Shown in pieces: positions 17,262 to 26,078 of a DNA stretch of 64,000 bases. Source of the DNA: an uncultured Roseiflexaceae bacterium (GTDB taxonomy: Bacteria; Chloroflexota; Chloroflexia; Chloroflexales; Roseiflexaceae); assembly GCA_937988885.1 (NCBI GenBank), contig CALKHR010000109.1, positions 1 to 64,000 of the forward strand. Direction: 5' to 3'. The translations under genes were made by a program, and so were the position numbers. The notes under the pieces are model-generated. The model did not search any database and had not been told where the DNA came from. It saw nothing but the letters and a program-made list of their open reading frames with translations. Each line of letters begins with the position of its first letter. Position 1 is the stretch's first letter.

Positions 17262-18673
17262 ACAGGCACGCTCACAGCATAGCCGCGCTTCTGCCAATCG
17301 TGCATACCGGCCCGATCAACAGTCGCAACCTTGGGGAAGCCAAGGTGTTGCAGCAGACTCGCGGCACGGGCGCTGCGCACCCCACCCGCACAGATCGTCA
17401 TAATCGGATGATCACGGGGGATCTCGTGCTGACGCGCCCACAGTTGCCCCTGCGGGATCAGCAGCGCGCCGTCGATCACACCATGCTCCCACTCGTGCGG
17501 CTCGCGCACATCGATGATCGTGAACGAGTCGCGGTGCTCGTGGAAGCGTTCCAGCGGCCACAGTTCGAGCTGTTCGACGCCGAGGCCAGCGCCCCACCAA
17601 GCCGCCATCCCACCCGCAAGATGTCCGCGCACGGCCCAGCCATCGCTGCGCAGCAACGCCGCCGCCTCGTTCGCGATGATCTCGTTGTCGGCCACCAACA
17701 CCACGGCGGCGCCACGCGGCAACAGCGTCGCCACGTTCGTCGTCAGATCGGCCCGACTGAAGGGAATGCTGATCGCGCCGGGGGCGTGCGCCGCTGCGAA
17801 ATCGAGGGCGGGCCGCAGGTCAAGCAGAATCACACCCTCCTCGCGCAACGCCTGCAGGCTCGCGGGCGAGAGCGCCGCAGGACTCGCACTCTCGGTGGTG
17901 CGGCGGCGCGTGGGCTGCCACGGCTGCATATTCTCGCGCTTGATGCGCTGATACTGCTCCGGCTGCGGACGCAGCGTCTCCATAACGAATTTGCAGAACG
18001 CCTCGCGATCGTGGTGCTGCAGCGCCAAATTCCAGCGCCGCTCAAAACCGATCGTCGATATCGGCTTGCCGCTCATATTCACGCCGCCGCAGGCCGACCC
18101 GCCGAAGTGGCCCGGGTAGATCTCGACAATATCATCGAGCTTGAGCAAGCGCCCAAACAGACTGTCGTAGAGTTGACCAACCTGAATTTGCGTGCGCCTT
18201 GAGGCGTCCTCATCGATCTGCAGATCGGGACGGCCAACATCGCCGGGGAACAACGTATCGCCGCTCAGCAAAAACCAAGGCTGCTCGGAGCGGGCAGTAT
18301 CGGTGCCGAGCAGGCAGATGCTCTCCGGCGTGTGGCCGGGCGTATGCATCACCGTCAAATACACCTTGCCCAATTGAATGCGGTCACCATCGTACAACGA
18401 AAGGAAATGGTAATCGACATCGGCATCGGCGGGGAGCGCGAGCGTCGCGTTGCTGATGCGAGCAAGCTCCTGCGCAGCCGAGCGATGATCTGCGTGGATG
18501 TGTGTATCGATCACATACGAAATGCGCAAGCCACGATCAGCAGCTTCCAACAGATAGCTTTGGGCGCCGAGATCGGCAAGCGGATCAATGACCGCTGCTT
18601 GGCCAGTCGCAGCACAACCGATCAGATACGACGCACACCCACTCTCACTTCGCACGATTTGTCGAAAAATCAT
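17258..18673 (-). CDS. MBL-fold persulfide dioxygenase-like protein with two rhodanese domains
   Basis: 471 residues. The N-terminal metallo-beta-lactamase domain (1-240) has THIHADH (57-63), HTPGHT (about 110-115) and SGDTLFPGDVGRPD, the pattern of ETHE1/persulfide dioxygenases and CstB. Two rhodanese domains follow. The first (about 270-365) lacks a catalytic cysteine (VVLVADNE at the active loop); the second (about 375-470) has it in MTICAGGVRSARAA. The likely role is oxidation or transfer of sulfane sulfur from low-molecular persulfides in the cytoplasm. Start ATG at 18673 is supported by GAGGAGG. The DUF58 gene overlaps its end by four bases. No sulfide:quinone reductase or sulfur regulator is nearby, so the physiological sulfur source is not shown. 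Confidence 0.85.
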   Translation of the reverse strand: MIFRQIVRSESGCASYLIGCAATGQAAVIDPLADLGAQSYLLEAADRGLRISYVIDTHIHADHRSAAQELARISNATLALPADADVDYHFLSLYDGDRIQLGKVYLTVMHTPGHTPESICLLGTDTARSEQPWFLLSGDTLFPGDVGRPDLQIDEDASRRTQIQVGQLYDSLFGRLLKLDDIVEIYPGHFGGSACGGVNMSGKPISTIGFERRWNLALQHHDREAFCKFVMETLRPQPEQYQRIKRENMQPWQPTRRRTTESASPAALSPASLQALREEGVILLDLRPALDFAAAHAPGAISIPFSRADLTTNVATLLPRGAAVVLVADNEIIANEAAALLRSDGWAVRGHLAGGMAAWWGAGLGVEQLELWPLERFHEHRDSFTIIDVREPHEWEHGVIDGALLIPQGQLWARQHEIPRDHPIMTICAGGVRSARAASLLQHLGFPKVATVDRAGMHDWQKRGYAVSVPV

Positions 18674-18846
18674 TGCGGCCTCCTCGCACGCGATGGGTTG
18701 CTAGCACCTATGGGCAACCTTCCTCTCGAACCTCTCGTCTATTCAGTATAGCATATTCGATTTATCAAGCTCTGTAATGAGCTATTATCGCTGCGATTTA
18801 TCCCATACATCCAACTGGAGTTAGCACCAACAGATGCTACCATTTT

Positions 18847-18875
18847 TTGCGGCATGGAAAGGGATATGGTAGCAT
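18847..18875 (+). promoter_or_regulatory. Possible promoter of the sirtuin gene
   Basis: TTGCGG (18847-18852), 17-base spacer, TAGCAT (18870-18875), each four of six to consensus. The predicted start falls within a few bases of the ATG at 18885, so the message could be leaderless, which would fit the missing ribosome site there. Confidence 0.35.
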
Positions 18876-18884
18876 GCTTAATCA

Positions 18885-19658
18885 ATGGTTGAAAATTATT
18901 CAATTGGCATGAATGCACCCGACATAGCTTTTGCGGCACAGTTAGTACGTCAAGCACAGCGCATCGTGACGTTAACAGGTGCTGGCATTAGCGTGCCCTC
19001 GGGCATTCCCGATTTCCGAAGCGATACCGGGCTGTGGCAGCAGGAAAACCCAATGGATGTCGCCTCGTTACGCGGATTCACCGCCAACCCAAAGCGCTTC
19101 TACGATTGGTTTCGCCCGCTGCTATCGAAGGTGCAAGCCGCCAAGCCCAACCCAGCGCACCACGCGTTGGCCGAGCTTGAGCAGGCAGGCAAACTCAAAG
19201 CCCTCGTGACGCAGAACATCGACGGCCTGCATCAAAAGGCCGGCTCGCGGGCTGTGTTCGAGTTGCACGGCCATATGCGCACCGCCACCTGCCTCAACTG
19301 CGAGCGGCAGGTGCCCGCCACCGTGTTCTACGAGCAAGTGCGCAACGGCTCGATCGCCTACTGTTCCTGCGGCGGCCTCTTCAAACTCGATGTCGTCCTG
19401 TTCGACGAAGGGCTGCCCCGTGGCCTGTTCTGGCTGGCCCAAGATGCCTTCGAGCGCTGCGACTTGGTGATCGTGGCTGGCACCGCGCTTGAGGTTGCGC
19501 CCGTGTGCGACCTGCCGCTGACGGCCCTGAACCGTGGCGCGCGCCTGATTATCGTGAACAAGAGCGAAACCTACCTGGACTCACGCGCCGACGTAGTGCT
19601 GCACGACGATGTGGCCGAAGCGCTACCAGCGATCGTGAAGGCAGCCCTGGCCGCATAA
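18885..19658 (+). CDS. NAD-dependent protein deacylase (Sir2 family)
   Basis: 257 residues with the complete sirtuin pattern: GAGISVPSGIPDFRS (32-46) for NAD binding, TQNIDGLHQKAG (about 108-119), catalytic His in FELHGHM, and a zinc ribbon of CLNC and CSCG pairs, then GTALEV and VNKSE for NAD and peptide contacts. It should remove acetyl or other acyl groups from lysines while consuming NAD. The start ATG at 18885 has no ribosome site; ATG at 18909 is an alternative eight residues in. It is followed by prfB after 49 bases on the same strand. The gene stands alone functionally, and its substrate cannot be inferred. CobB is the usual bacterial symbol, but assignment to that subgroup is not certain. 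Confidence 0.9.
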   Translation: MVENYSIGMNAPDIAFAAQLVRQAQRIVTLTGAGISVPSGIPDFRSDTGLWQQENPMDVASLRGFTANPKRFYDWFRPLLSKVQAAKPNPAHHALAELEQAGKLKALVTQNIDGLHQKAGSRAVFELHGHMRTATCLNCERQVPATVFYEQVRNGSIAYCSCGGLFKLDVVLFDEGLPRGLFWLAQDAFERCDLVIVAGTALEVAPVCDLPLTALNRGARLIIVNKSETYLDSRADVVLHDDVAEALPAIVKAALAA

Positions 19659-19707
19659 CCTGAGCCAACGAACCGATACGAAGACTTATCGTCCTGAGGG
19701 AGCAAGC

Positions 19708-20821
19708 ATGGAACTGATAGAATTGGAGGGCCTCCGATCACGCTTTGCAAGCGTTCGGGGGCGGCTTTGACCTCGCAAAGAAGCAAGCCGAGATCGCGAC
19801 GCTAGAAGAGCGCGCCGCTGATCCCAACCTCTGGAGCAACCAACAAGAAGCCCAACGCACGATGCAACGCCTCACGCAACTCAAGGCCGAGGTCGAGCGT
19901 TGGACCAACCTCGAAAACCAGATCACCACGCTGGCCGAGCTACAAGAGCTCGCCGCCGCCGAATCCGACGACTCGCTGAACGCCGAGATCGCCGCCGAGT
20001 TCGCCTCCGCTCAACAAGCGATGGATAAGCTAGAGGTCGAACTGCTGCTCTCAGGCCCCTACGACAATAACAACGCCTTCTTATCCATCAAAGCAGGCAT
20101 GGGTGGCACCGACGCGCAAGACTGGGCCGAGATGATGCTGCGTATGTACACGCGCTGGGCCGAACAACGCGGCTACAAAGTCACGCTGCTCGACGAGAGC
20201 CCCGGCGACGAAGCGGGCATCAAAAGCGCCACGCTCGAACTGCGCGGCGAATACGCCTACGGCTACGCCAAATCCGAAGCGGGCGTGCATCGCCTTATTC
20301 GGCTCTCGCCGTTCAACTCGGCCAACACCCGCCAAACCTCGTTCGCACTCGTCGAGGTGCTGCCGGAGGTCGATGACGCGCCCGAAGTCATCATCAAACC
20401 CGAGGATATCCGCGTTGATGTCTTCCGAGCGGGTGGGCACGGCGGCCAAGGCGTCAACACCACCGACTCGGCGGTGCGGCTCACCTACAAGGCGGGCACA
20501 CCCGAGCAGATCGTCGTGACCTGCCAGAACGAGCGCTCGCAGCTGCAAAATAAAGAGACCGCCATGCGCGTCCTGCGTGGGCGGCTGCTCGAACGCGAAC
20601 TGCAACGGCAACGCGAGGAGCGCGCCCGACTCAAAGGCGAACACCGCCAAGCCGACTTCGGCAGCCAGATGCGCACCTACTACCTGCACCCCTACACACT
20701 CGTGAAGGACCACCGCAGCGAGTACGAGACCAGCAACGTGCAGGCCGTCCTCGACGGCGACCTCGACCCATTCGCCGAAGCGTACCTGCGCTGGAACATC
20801 GGGCGCGAAGCCGAAGTGTAG
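19708..20821 (+). CDS. prfB: Peptide chain release factor 2, with programmed +1 frameshift
   Basis: RF2 recognises UGA and UAA stop codons and triggers hydrolysis of peptidyl-tRNA. Translation starts at ATG 19708 (GAGGGAG site upstream), runs 20 codons to CTT, meets an in-frame TGA at 19768-19770 and must slip +1 to read GAC at 19769. The rest then continues to the stop at 20821, about 370 residues in all, the normal RF2 length. The main frame shows the coiled N-terminal domain, the tripeptide anticodon SPF in RLSPFNSANTRQTSF and the catalytic GGQ in AGGHGGQGVNTTDSAV. A conceptual translation that starts inside the second frame (19745) loses the true N terminus. The gene follows sirtuin; a GATGTCGA hairpin lies after it. 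Confidence 0.97.
19757..19771 (+). other. RF2 autoregulatory +1 recoding site
   Basis: A Shine-Dalgarno-like GGGGG (19757-19761), three-base spacer, CTT slippery codon (19765-19767) and TGA followed by C (19768-19771). This is the classical arrangement of prfB recoding sites: low RF2 leaves the weak TGAC stop unread, so the ribosome shifts and makes more RF2. Confidence 0.95.
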
Positions 20822-20879
20822 CGCCAACCCCGCAGGCGCAAGAGGAAACACGTTCACCCGTGGAACACCGCCCATCAAG

Positions 20880-20922
20880 CGTGATGTCGATAGGCTGCGC
20901 AGAGCAACCCATCGACATCACG
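20880..20922. repeat. GATGTCGA hairpin repeat, copy 2
   Basis: Arms 20880-20891 and 20911-20922 (CGTGATGTCGAT and its complement, 12 of 12) around a 19-base loop containing CTGCGCAG. It lies 59 bases after prfB and 69 before the HIT gene. Same arm sequence as the copy at 14455. Confidence 0.7.
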
Positions 20923-20990
20923 TTACCAGATCACCAGCAGGATTTGGTATCATTCCAGGAGCATTCACCGACAAACAGAAGGAAACGGCG

Positions 20991-21497
20991 ATGGAAGTGA
21001 AATTCACCCCCTGGCGTAGCACCTACATCAAACGCGACGAGACCGCTGAGACGGAATGCGTGCTCTGTGCCAAAGGGCGTTCACAAAACCATACCGAAGA
21101 CCTCGTGCTCTACCAAGGGCGCACCTGCTACATCCTCATGAACCTCTACCCCTACAACACCGGCCACCTGATGGTAACGCCCTACGCCCACACCGCCGAC
21201 CTCGTGAACCTCGACAACGCCACCGCCACAGAACTGTTCGACCTCACGCGGCTCGCGGTCAAACAATTAAGCCATGCGTTCTCGCCGCATGGCTTTAATA
21301 TCGGTATGAACTTAGGACGCAGCGCAGGAGCAGGCATTGATCAACACCTCCACATGCACATTGTTCCGCGTTGGAATGGCGATACCAACTTTATGCCTAT
21401 CCTCGGCGGAACAAAGTTGATTCCCGCAACGCTTGAACAAACTTTTGCAGAATTGCGCCCTCTCTTCGATTCTTTGCCAGAGAGTGAGGACAAATAA
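20991..21497 (+). CDS. HIT family hydrolase / Ap4A phosphorylase-like protein
   Basis: 168 residues with the histidine triad HLHMHIVPR (about 119-127), where the middle histidines do nucleotidyl transfer. Upstream features LMNLYPYNTGHLMVTPYAH and GFNIGMNLGRSAGAGIDQHLH are typical of the branch that cleaves dinucleoside polyphosphates or nucleoside phosphoramidates. A CVLC pair near residue 24 with a later His could bind zinc, as seen in several HIT proteins. Start ATG at 20991 has AAGGAAA eight bases upstream. It stands alone, 23 bases before the convergent response-regulator gene. The exact nucleotide substrate is not determined by the sequence. Confidence 0.88.
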   Translation: MEVKFTPWRSTYIKRDETAETECVLCAKGRSQNHTEDLVLYQGRTCYILMNLYPYNTGHLMVTPYAHTADLVNLDNATATELFDLTRLAVKQLSHAFSPHGFNIGMNLGRSAGAGIDQHLHMHIVPRWNGDTNFMPILGGTKLIPATLEQTFAELRPLFDSLPESEDK

Positions 21498-21519
21498 GGA
21501 GAGCCAGCCGCAGAACAGC

Positions 21520-21885
21520 CTACATCAGCATGTCTCGCACAAGGTGGATGAGTCGATCGATCTCAAATGGCTTCTGAATAATAACCGCACCCTCGGCTTC
21601 GAGATCGGCGAACCAGGGCTTACGCGAAAGCGCAGTCATAATAAAGATGGGAATGCCATTATCTTGGAGACGCTCCCGAATGCGCTGAAACGTCTCGACG
21701 CCATCCATTTGCGGCATCATAATGTCGCTGATCACCAAATCGGGATTCAGTGTTGTAAGCTTTTCAATGCCCTCTTGACCATCATTTGCCAAAACGACAT
21801 GATAGCCCGCTTCTCGTAGAGCGATTTCAAGCACCGTTTGCAGTGCCAAATCGTCATCCATAACCAAAATAGTCTTCTGCTCCAT
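21520..21885 (-). CDS. Single-domain response regulator (CheY-like receiver)
   Basis: About 121 residues, consisting only of a receiver domain. The acidic pocket is DDD near residue 10-12, the phospho-acceptor Asp is in VISDIMMPQMDG (about 54), the switch Thr is in FIMTAL and the Lys is in IQKPFE. All are present, so it should be phosphorylatable. The start is at 21885 with GGAGGAG upstream; a longer frame to 22017 is unlikely since it runs over the promoter. No histidine kinase or chemotaxis gene is nearby, so the partner is encoded elsewhere. Output must be through protein contact since there is no DNA-binding domain. Confidence 0.88.
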   Translation of the reverse strand: MEQKTILVMDDDLALQTVLEIALREAGYHVVLANDGQEGIEKLTTLNPDLVISDIMMPQMDGVETFQRIRERLQDNGIPIFIMTALSRKPWFADLEAEGAVIIQKPFEIDRLIHLVRDMLM

Positions 21886-21942
21886 ACACCCGATTCTCCT
21901 CCTCAGCTTTGTATCCAAGCGTGCTGCTGGAGTGACGGCGCT

Positions 21943-21951
21943 ATTATAACA
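21943..21951 (-). promoter_or_regulatory. Extended -10 promoter of the response regulator
   Basis: On the minus strand TGT is directly followed by a perfect TATAAT (complement of 21943-21948), 58 bases before the chosen ATG. No convincing -35 is seen, in line with an extended -10 type. Confidence 0.5.
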
Positions 21952-22369
21952 GAACATGCTAAAAGGCAGGCTACGCAATAGGTTGCGGTATCTCGCAGCA
22001 TCCGCCTGTTCAACCAACCAAACGACCCGACGTTAGGCCAAACAGATGGACACATTTTGGCACCCAAACCTCAAAAAAGCGCGCCATATCCATTTTACAT
22101 GGCATCAACGCAAGCCATGCAACCGAGCAAACAATTTTGATGTATTTGTAATCTCATCGGCCTGCACAGCGAGCCAAACCCAGGCCATACCCCACCAACA
22201 CGCCTTTGAGGGTTGGGAAAAGGAGCAACCACGATCTGAGCGCCCGTCGCTACGGAACAACCTCCGTCGTGTACAACGTTGCGCGCTCGGACAGGATGCG
22301 CTTCGCGCCGCTCCGCACGCAGCAACTCAACAACACCGGAGCGCCGCCAAGATCGCATCCCATCGCCTG

Positions 22370-22397
22370 TTGTCATCCGGCAAAAACGTGCTACCAT
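22370..22397 (+). promoter_or_regulatory. Likely promoter of glcDE
   Basis: TTGTCA (22370-22375), 16-base spacer, TACCAT (22392-22397), about 50 bases before the glcD start. The rest of the gap 21952-22369 has no gene or clear structure that I could see. Confidence 0.45.
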
Positions 22398-22446
22398 ACG
22401 CCACAACAAACGCACATCACCAATGGATCCAAAGAAGGAAAAGCCC

Positions 22447-23925
22447 ATGAATCGCAGCCAACTGATCGAGGACTTACGCCGCATTGTTGGCCCTAACGCT
22501 GTAGTTGATGATGCTGCGGCACTTATGACATACGAAGCCGATGCGTGTGTGATGGACCTCCACGCGCCGAACGTAGTTGTGCTCCCCACCACGACCGAAC
22601 AAGTGGCTGCGACGGTGCGCCTCGCCAACCGCTACCAAGTGCCGATCGTGCCGCGCGGCGCGGGCACTGGCCTCACCGGTGGCGCCACGCCGATCAACGG
22701 CGGTATCGTCATCAGCACCACCCGCATGGATAAACTGCTGGAGGTGGACACGCGCAACCAGCGTGCCCGCGTCCAACCCGGCATGATCAACTGGGAACTC
22801 TCCCAAAAACTCGCGCCCTACGGCTACCAATTCGTGCCCGACCCATCGTCGCAGCGCGCCTGCACCATCGGCGGCAACATCGCCAACAACAGCGGTGGCC
22901 CGCACTGCCTCAAATACGGCACTACCACCAACCACATCCTCGCCCTCAAAGTCGTGCTGCCCGATGGTAGCGTGCTGTGGACCGGCGATGGCCGCCCCGA
23001 CACGATCGGCTACGACCTGCCCGGCGTGCTCACCGGCAGCGAAGGCATGTGCGGCATCGTCACCGAAGCCTGGGTGAGGCTCACACGCCTCCCCGAAGCG
23101 CAGCGCGTGGTGCTCGCCCTGTTCCCCGACATCCCATCGGCCTCGCAGACCGTCTCGACCGTGATCGCCCGTGGCTTCCTGCCCGCCGCGCTCGAAATGA
23201 TGGACCACCTCGCCATCAAAGCCGTCAACGGCATGTACCGCCTGGGCCTGCCCGACAGCGCCGGAGCCGCCCTGCTGATCGAGCTCGACGGCGTCAACGA
23301 AGGCATCGACGACCTGCTGGCCGAAGTGACGGGCATCTGCGGCGGCTTCGGCGCAATGGAAGTGCGCCCCGCCAAGACAGCCGATGAGCAAGCCCGCGTC
23401 TGGGCCGCCCGCAAAAATGCCTTCGGTGCGATGGGTCGCCTGGCGCCCAGCTACTACCTCGTCGATACTGTCGTGCCCCGCACGCGCCTGCCGCACACGC
23501 TGGCAGCCGTCGGCGACATCTCGCGCGACTTCAACATCCCGATCGCCAACGTCTTCCACGCGGGCGACGGCAACCTGCACCCGCTGATTCTGTTCGACCG
23601 CCGCGACCAGAGCCAACTCACCCGCGCCCTGAACGCCGCCACCGAAGTGCTGCGCACCTCCATCGACCAGGGCGGCGTGATCAGCGGCGAGCACGGCATC
23701 GGCATCGAGAAGCGCGACTACATGACGCTGCTGTTCACCACCGAGGATTTGGCGGCTATGGCTGGCCTGAAGCAGTGCTTCGACCCGTACGAACTGTTCA
23801 ACCCAGGCAAGGTCTTTCCGGCTGGGCGCGGCTGTGGCGAGCTTGCTGCACTGCGGCGCGGTGGCCTAAGCCTCGCCGATTTCAGCGGCGAACACCGCCA
23901 CGCCCCCGAAGGCGCGTGGCTCTAG
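22447..23925 (+). CDS. glcD: FAD-linked glycolate/lactate oxidase subunit GlcD
   Basis: About 492 residues, the normal GlcD length. The N-terminal FAD-binding_4 domain has PRGAGTGLTGGATP (about 80-93), the pyrophosphate loop IGGNIANNSGGPHCLKYG and TGSEGMCGIVTEAWVRL. The C-terminal FAD-oxidase domain has HAGDGNLHPLILFD and GEHGIGIEKR, with the catalytic histidines of the 2-hydroxyacid dehydrogenase family. It should oxidise glycolate or D-lactate at the membrane face and pass electrons on. The start at 22447 is preceded by GAAGGAAA; an upstream frame to 22279 lacks support. glcE follows 67 bases later. No iron-sulfur subunit gene glcF is in the window, so either it lies elsewhere or this pair uses another acceptor. 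Confidence 0.88.
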   Translation: MNRSQLIEDLRRIVGPNAVVDDAAALMTYEADACVMDLHAPNVVVLPTTTEQVAATVRLANRYQVPIVPRGAGTGLTGGATPINGGIVISTTRMDKLLEVDTRNQRARVQPGMINWELSQKLAPYGYQFVPDPSSQRACTIGGNIANNSGGPHCLKYGTTTNHILALKVVLPDGSVLWTGDGRPDTIGYDLPGVLTGSEGMCGIVTEAWVRLTRLPEAQRVVLALFPDIPSASQTVSTVIARGFLPAALEMMDHLAIKAVNGMYRLGLPDSAGAALLIELDGVNEGIDDLLAEVTGICGGFGAMEVRPAKTADEQARVWAARKNAFGAMGRLAPSYYLVDTVVPRTRLPHTLAAVGDISRDFNIPIANVFHAGDGNLHPLILFDRRDQSQLTRALNAATEVLRTSIDQGGVISGEHGIGIEKRDYMTLLFTTEDLAAMAGLKQCFDPYELFNPGKVFPAGRGCGELAALRRGGLSLADFSGEHRHAPEGAWL

Positions 23926-23992
23926 GCCGACTGTTCGACACGACTTGGGACATATCTTTGCGATCAGATCGCCGGAAAGAGTTCTACCAACC

Positions 23993-25291
23993 ATGAATGT
24001 GCGCAATCCTCAAGCGCTCGCCGAGCGCTGCACCTCGCTCGTGGGCGAAGCGTCTGTGTGGGCCGATGACGCCACCCGCGCCGCCTACGCCATTCAAGGC
24101 GTGGTGCCAAACTGCGTGGTCGCGCCAGGCACCCCCGAAGAAGTCGCCAGCCTGCTGCGCCTGGCCGAAGAACAACGCCTCGCCGTTGTGCCCTGGGGCG
24201 GCGGCACCCAACAGGCCATCGGCACGCCGCCAGCCCAGATCGACCTGGTGCTGCGCACCGAGCGGCTGAACCGCGTGCTCATCCACGAGCCAGACGACCT
24301 CACCATCTCGGTTCAGGCGGGCATGACATTCGCCGCCCTGCGCGAACACCTCGCCAAGCACGGCCAGATGCTGCCGATCGACCCGGCCCTGCCCGATCAG
24401 GCCACGATCGGCGGCCTGATCGCCACCGCCGCCGATAGCCCGCGCCGCTTAGGTTACGGCACCATCCGCGACCTGATGATCGGCATCGGCGTGGCCGAAG
24501 TGGGCGGACGCCTGACGAAAGCGGGCGGCATGGCCGTGAAGAACGTCAGCGGCTTCGACCTCATGAAGCTCTACCTGGGCAGCTTCGGCACGCTCGCCGT
24601 GATCGTCAGCGCGAACTTCAAGCTCCAGCCCATCCCACGGGCCTCGGCCTCGCTGCTCGCCACGCACGACGATGCCAAAGCGCTGTTCGCCGCGCTCGAT
24701 GCCCTGCACGCCACGCAACTCACCCCCACCGCCGTCGAGTACCTAAGCGCTGGTGCACTCCAGCAGCTCGGTCAGACAGGGCGCTACGGTGTGGCGCTGC
24801 GCTCCGAAGGCTTGCCCGCCGCCGTCGAGCGCCACCTACACGATCTCCAAGCACTGCTGCGCCAGCACGGCGTCCAGGCCGTGCAGCAGTTCGATGGCTC
24901 CGCCGAGAGCGCACTGTGGTCGGCGATCACCGACCTCGCGCAGACCCGCACGCTCGCCGATAACCAGGCGCTGCTCAAGCTCTCGGTCCTACCCGCCGAT
25001 GTGCCAGCGACGGTCGCCCAACTCGAAGCGTTCGCCAGCAACGGCGTACAGGTGGCGGTCAACGCCCGTGCGTTCAACGGCGTTGTGTATGCGCGCCTCG
25101 ATCGCGTGGATACCACGACGCTGCAAAGCATCCTGGCGCGGTTGGATGCCCTACAATGGGTGGCTACGAATGTGCCGGGCACACCGCGTTGGGGCGCTGA
25201 ACCCGCGGGCATCGAAGTGATGCGCCGCATCAAGCAGGAGTTCGATCCGCTCGGGGTGCTCAACAAAGGCCGTTTCGTCGCTGGAATTTAA
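23993..25291 (+). CDS. glcE: FAD-binding glycolate oxidase subunit GlcE
   Basis: About 432 residues. The FAD-binding_4 domain shows VVPWGGGTQQAIG, the flavin loop PDQATIGGLIATAADSPRRLGYG and LGSFGTLAVIVSANFKL. The C-terminal part is shorter than that of GlcD and lacks the HxxDGNLHP motif, as expected of GlcE, which binds FAD but is not the main catalytic chain. It ends in the typical FDPLGVLNKGRF. Start ATG at 23993 is chosen by alignment with GlcE starts; the ribosome site is weak. It forms an operon with glcD. The following lipid-kinase-like gene starts 22 bases after the stop and may be cotranscribed, but it has no evident link to glycolate metabolism. Confidence 0.82.
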   Translation: MNVRNPQALAERCTSLVGEASVWADDATRAAYAIQGVVPNCVVAPGTPEEVASLLRLAEEQRLAVVPWGGGTQQAIGTPPAQIDLVLRTERLNRVLIHEPDDLTISVQAGMTFAALREHLAKHGQMLPIDPALPDQATIGGLIATAADSPRRLGYGTIRDLMIGIGVAEVGGRLTKAGGMAVKNVSGFDLMKLYLGSFGTLAVIVSANFKLQPIPRASASLLATHDDAKALFAALDALHATQLTPTAVEYLSAGALQQLGQTGRYGVALRSEGLPAAVERHLHDLQALLRQHGVQAVQQFDGSAESALWSAITDLAQTRTLADNQALLKLSVLPADVPATVAQLEAFASNGVQVAVNARAFNGVVYARLDRVDTTTLQSILARLDALQWVATNVPGTPRWGAEPAGIEVMRRIKQEFDPLGVLNKGRFVAGI

Positions 25292-25312
25292 TCAGAGTGA
25301 TCATAGTGATGG

Positions 25313-26059
25313 ATGCGTTCGATTATGGGCGCGTCCATCTTCATACGTATGATAACGACGCCCGAATTGTTAGGCCTGCTCGCTTCGTACGCATACGCAA
25401 CAGGGCTGCTTGCGTTTGGCGAGTTGCTGTGGCGCAAACTGCGGTGGCCGCAATCGGTCACGCGCAAGATCGTGCATATCGGCGCCGGTATGTGGGTTTG
25501 GGCCATCCCAGCCCTGTTCGAACGCTGGCAGATCGGTCTGATACCGTTCGCCAGTTTTATTGTGATCAACTTCCTGTTGTATCGCTTCCGGGTGCTCGAT
25601 TCGATGGATGCCGAGGATAGCTCTCCCGGCACGATCTACTTTGCGCTGGCTATCACCGTATTGTTTGTGATCTGCTGGCGGCCCGATGGTCCCCTCGATC
25701 GCTTGCCCATCGCGATGGCTGGTATCATGGCGCTCACTTGGGGCGATGCACTGGCAGCGTTGGTGGGCCAACGCTGGGGCGCGCACCGCTACCGCATCGG
25801 GAATAGTACCCGCTCGTGGGAGGGCTCGCTGACGATGTTGTTCGTCAGCCTGCTCGCGATCGCTATCACGTTGTTGGTGTTGCCTGGGTCGAGCTTGAGC
25901 CCCTACGCGCCGCCAATCGCGACTGGTACTGCGGTGTTGGTGGCGGTAGTGGCAGCTTGCGGGGCGACACTGGCCGAGGCGATCTCGCCCCATGGGTTGG
26001 ATAATCTGGCTGTGCCATTCACCACTGCTGCTATTGTGTTTTTGGCATTGCCAAGCTAA
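25313..26059 (+). CDS. Phytol/dolichol kinase-like CTP-dependent membrane kinase (VTE5/SEC59 family)
   Basis: About 248 residues with six or seven hydrophobic segments. Family marks are RKIVHIGAGMWVWAIP near residue 50, DGPLDRLPIAMAGIMALTWGDALAALVGQRWG (central motif with the GDA pair), RSWEGSLTML, and the EAISPHGLDN end region. Members phosphorylate polyprenols or phytol with CTP, or act in related isoprenoid and CDP-lipid chemistry. In phototrophic Chloroflexia this could recycle phytol from chlorophyll. In non-phototrophs the substrate is open. The start is uncertain: ATG at 25313, 25325 and 25349 are all in frame without a clear ribosome site. It follows glcE closely and is followed by a PfkB kinase. 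Confidence 0.75.
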   Translation: MRSIMGASIFIRMITTPELLGLLASYAYATGLLAFGELLWRKLRWPQSVTRKIVHIGAGMWVWAIPALFERWQIGLIPFASFIVINFLLYRFRVLDSMDAEDSSPGTIYFALAITVLFVICWRPDGPLDRLPIAMAGIMALTWGDALAALVGQRWGAHRYRIGNSTRSWEGSLTMLFVSLLAIAITLLVLPGSSLSPYAPPIATGTAVLVAVVAACGATLAEAISPHGLDNLAVPFTTAAIVFLALPS

Positions 26060-26078
26060 CTATTGAACGAGAATGCAA

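Noticed and set aside
15984..17282. Plus-strand open frame of 432 codons
   Set aside because: Antisense shadow of the DUF58 gene with Arg/Gln-biased content and no recognisable motif.
22474..23694. Minus-strand open frame of 406 codons
   Set aside because: Antisense to glcD, with Gly/Ala/His-rich low-complexity content.
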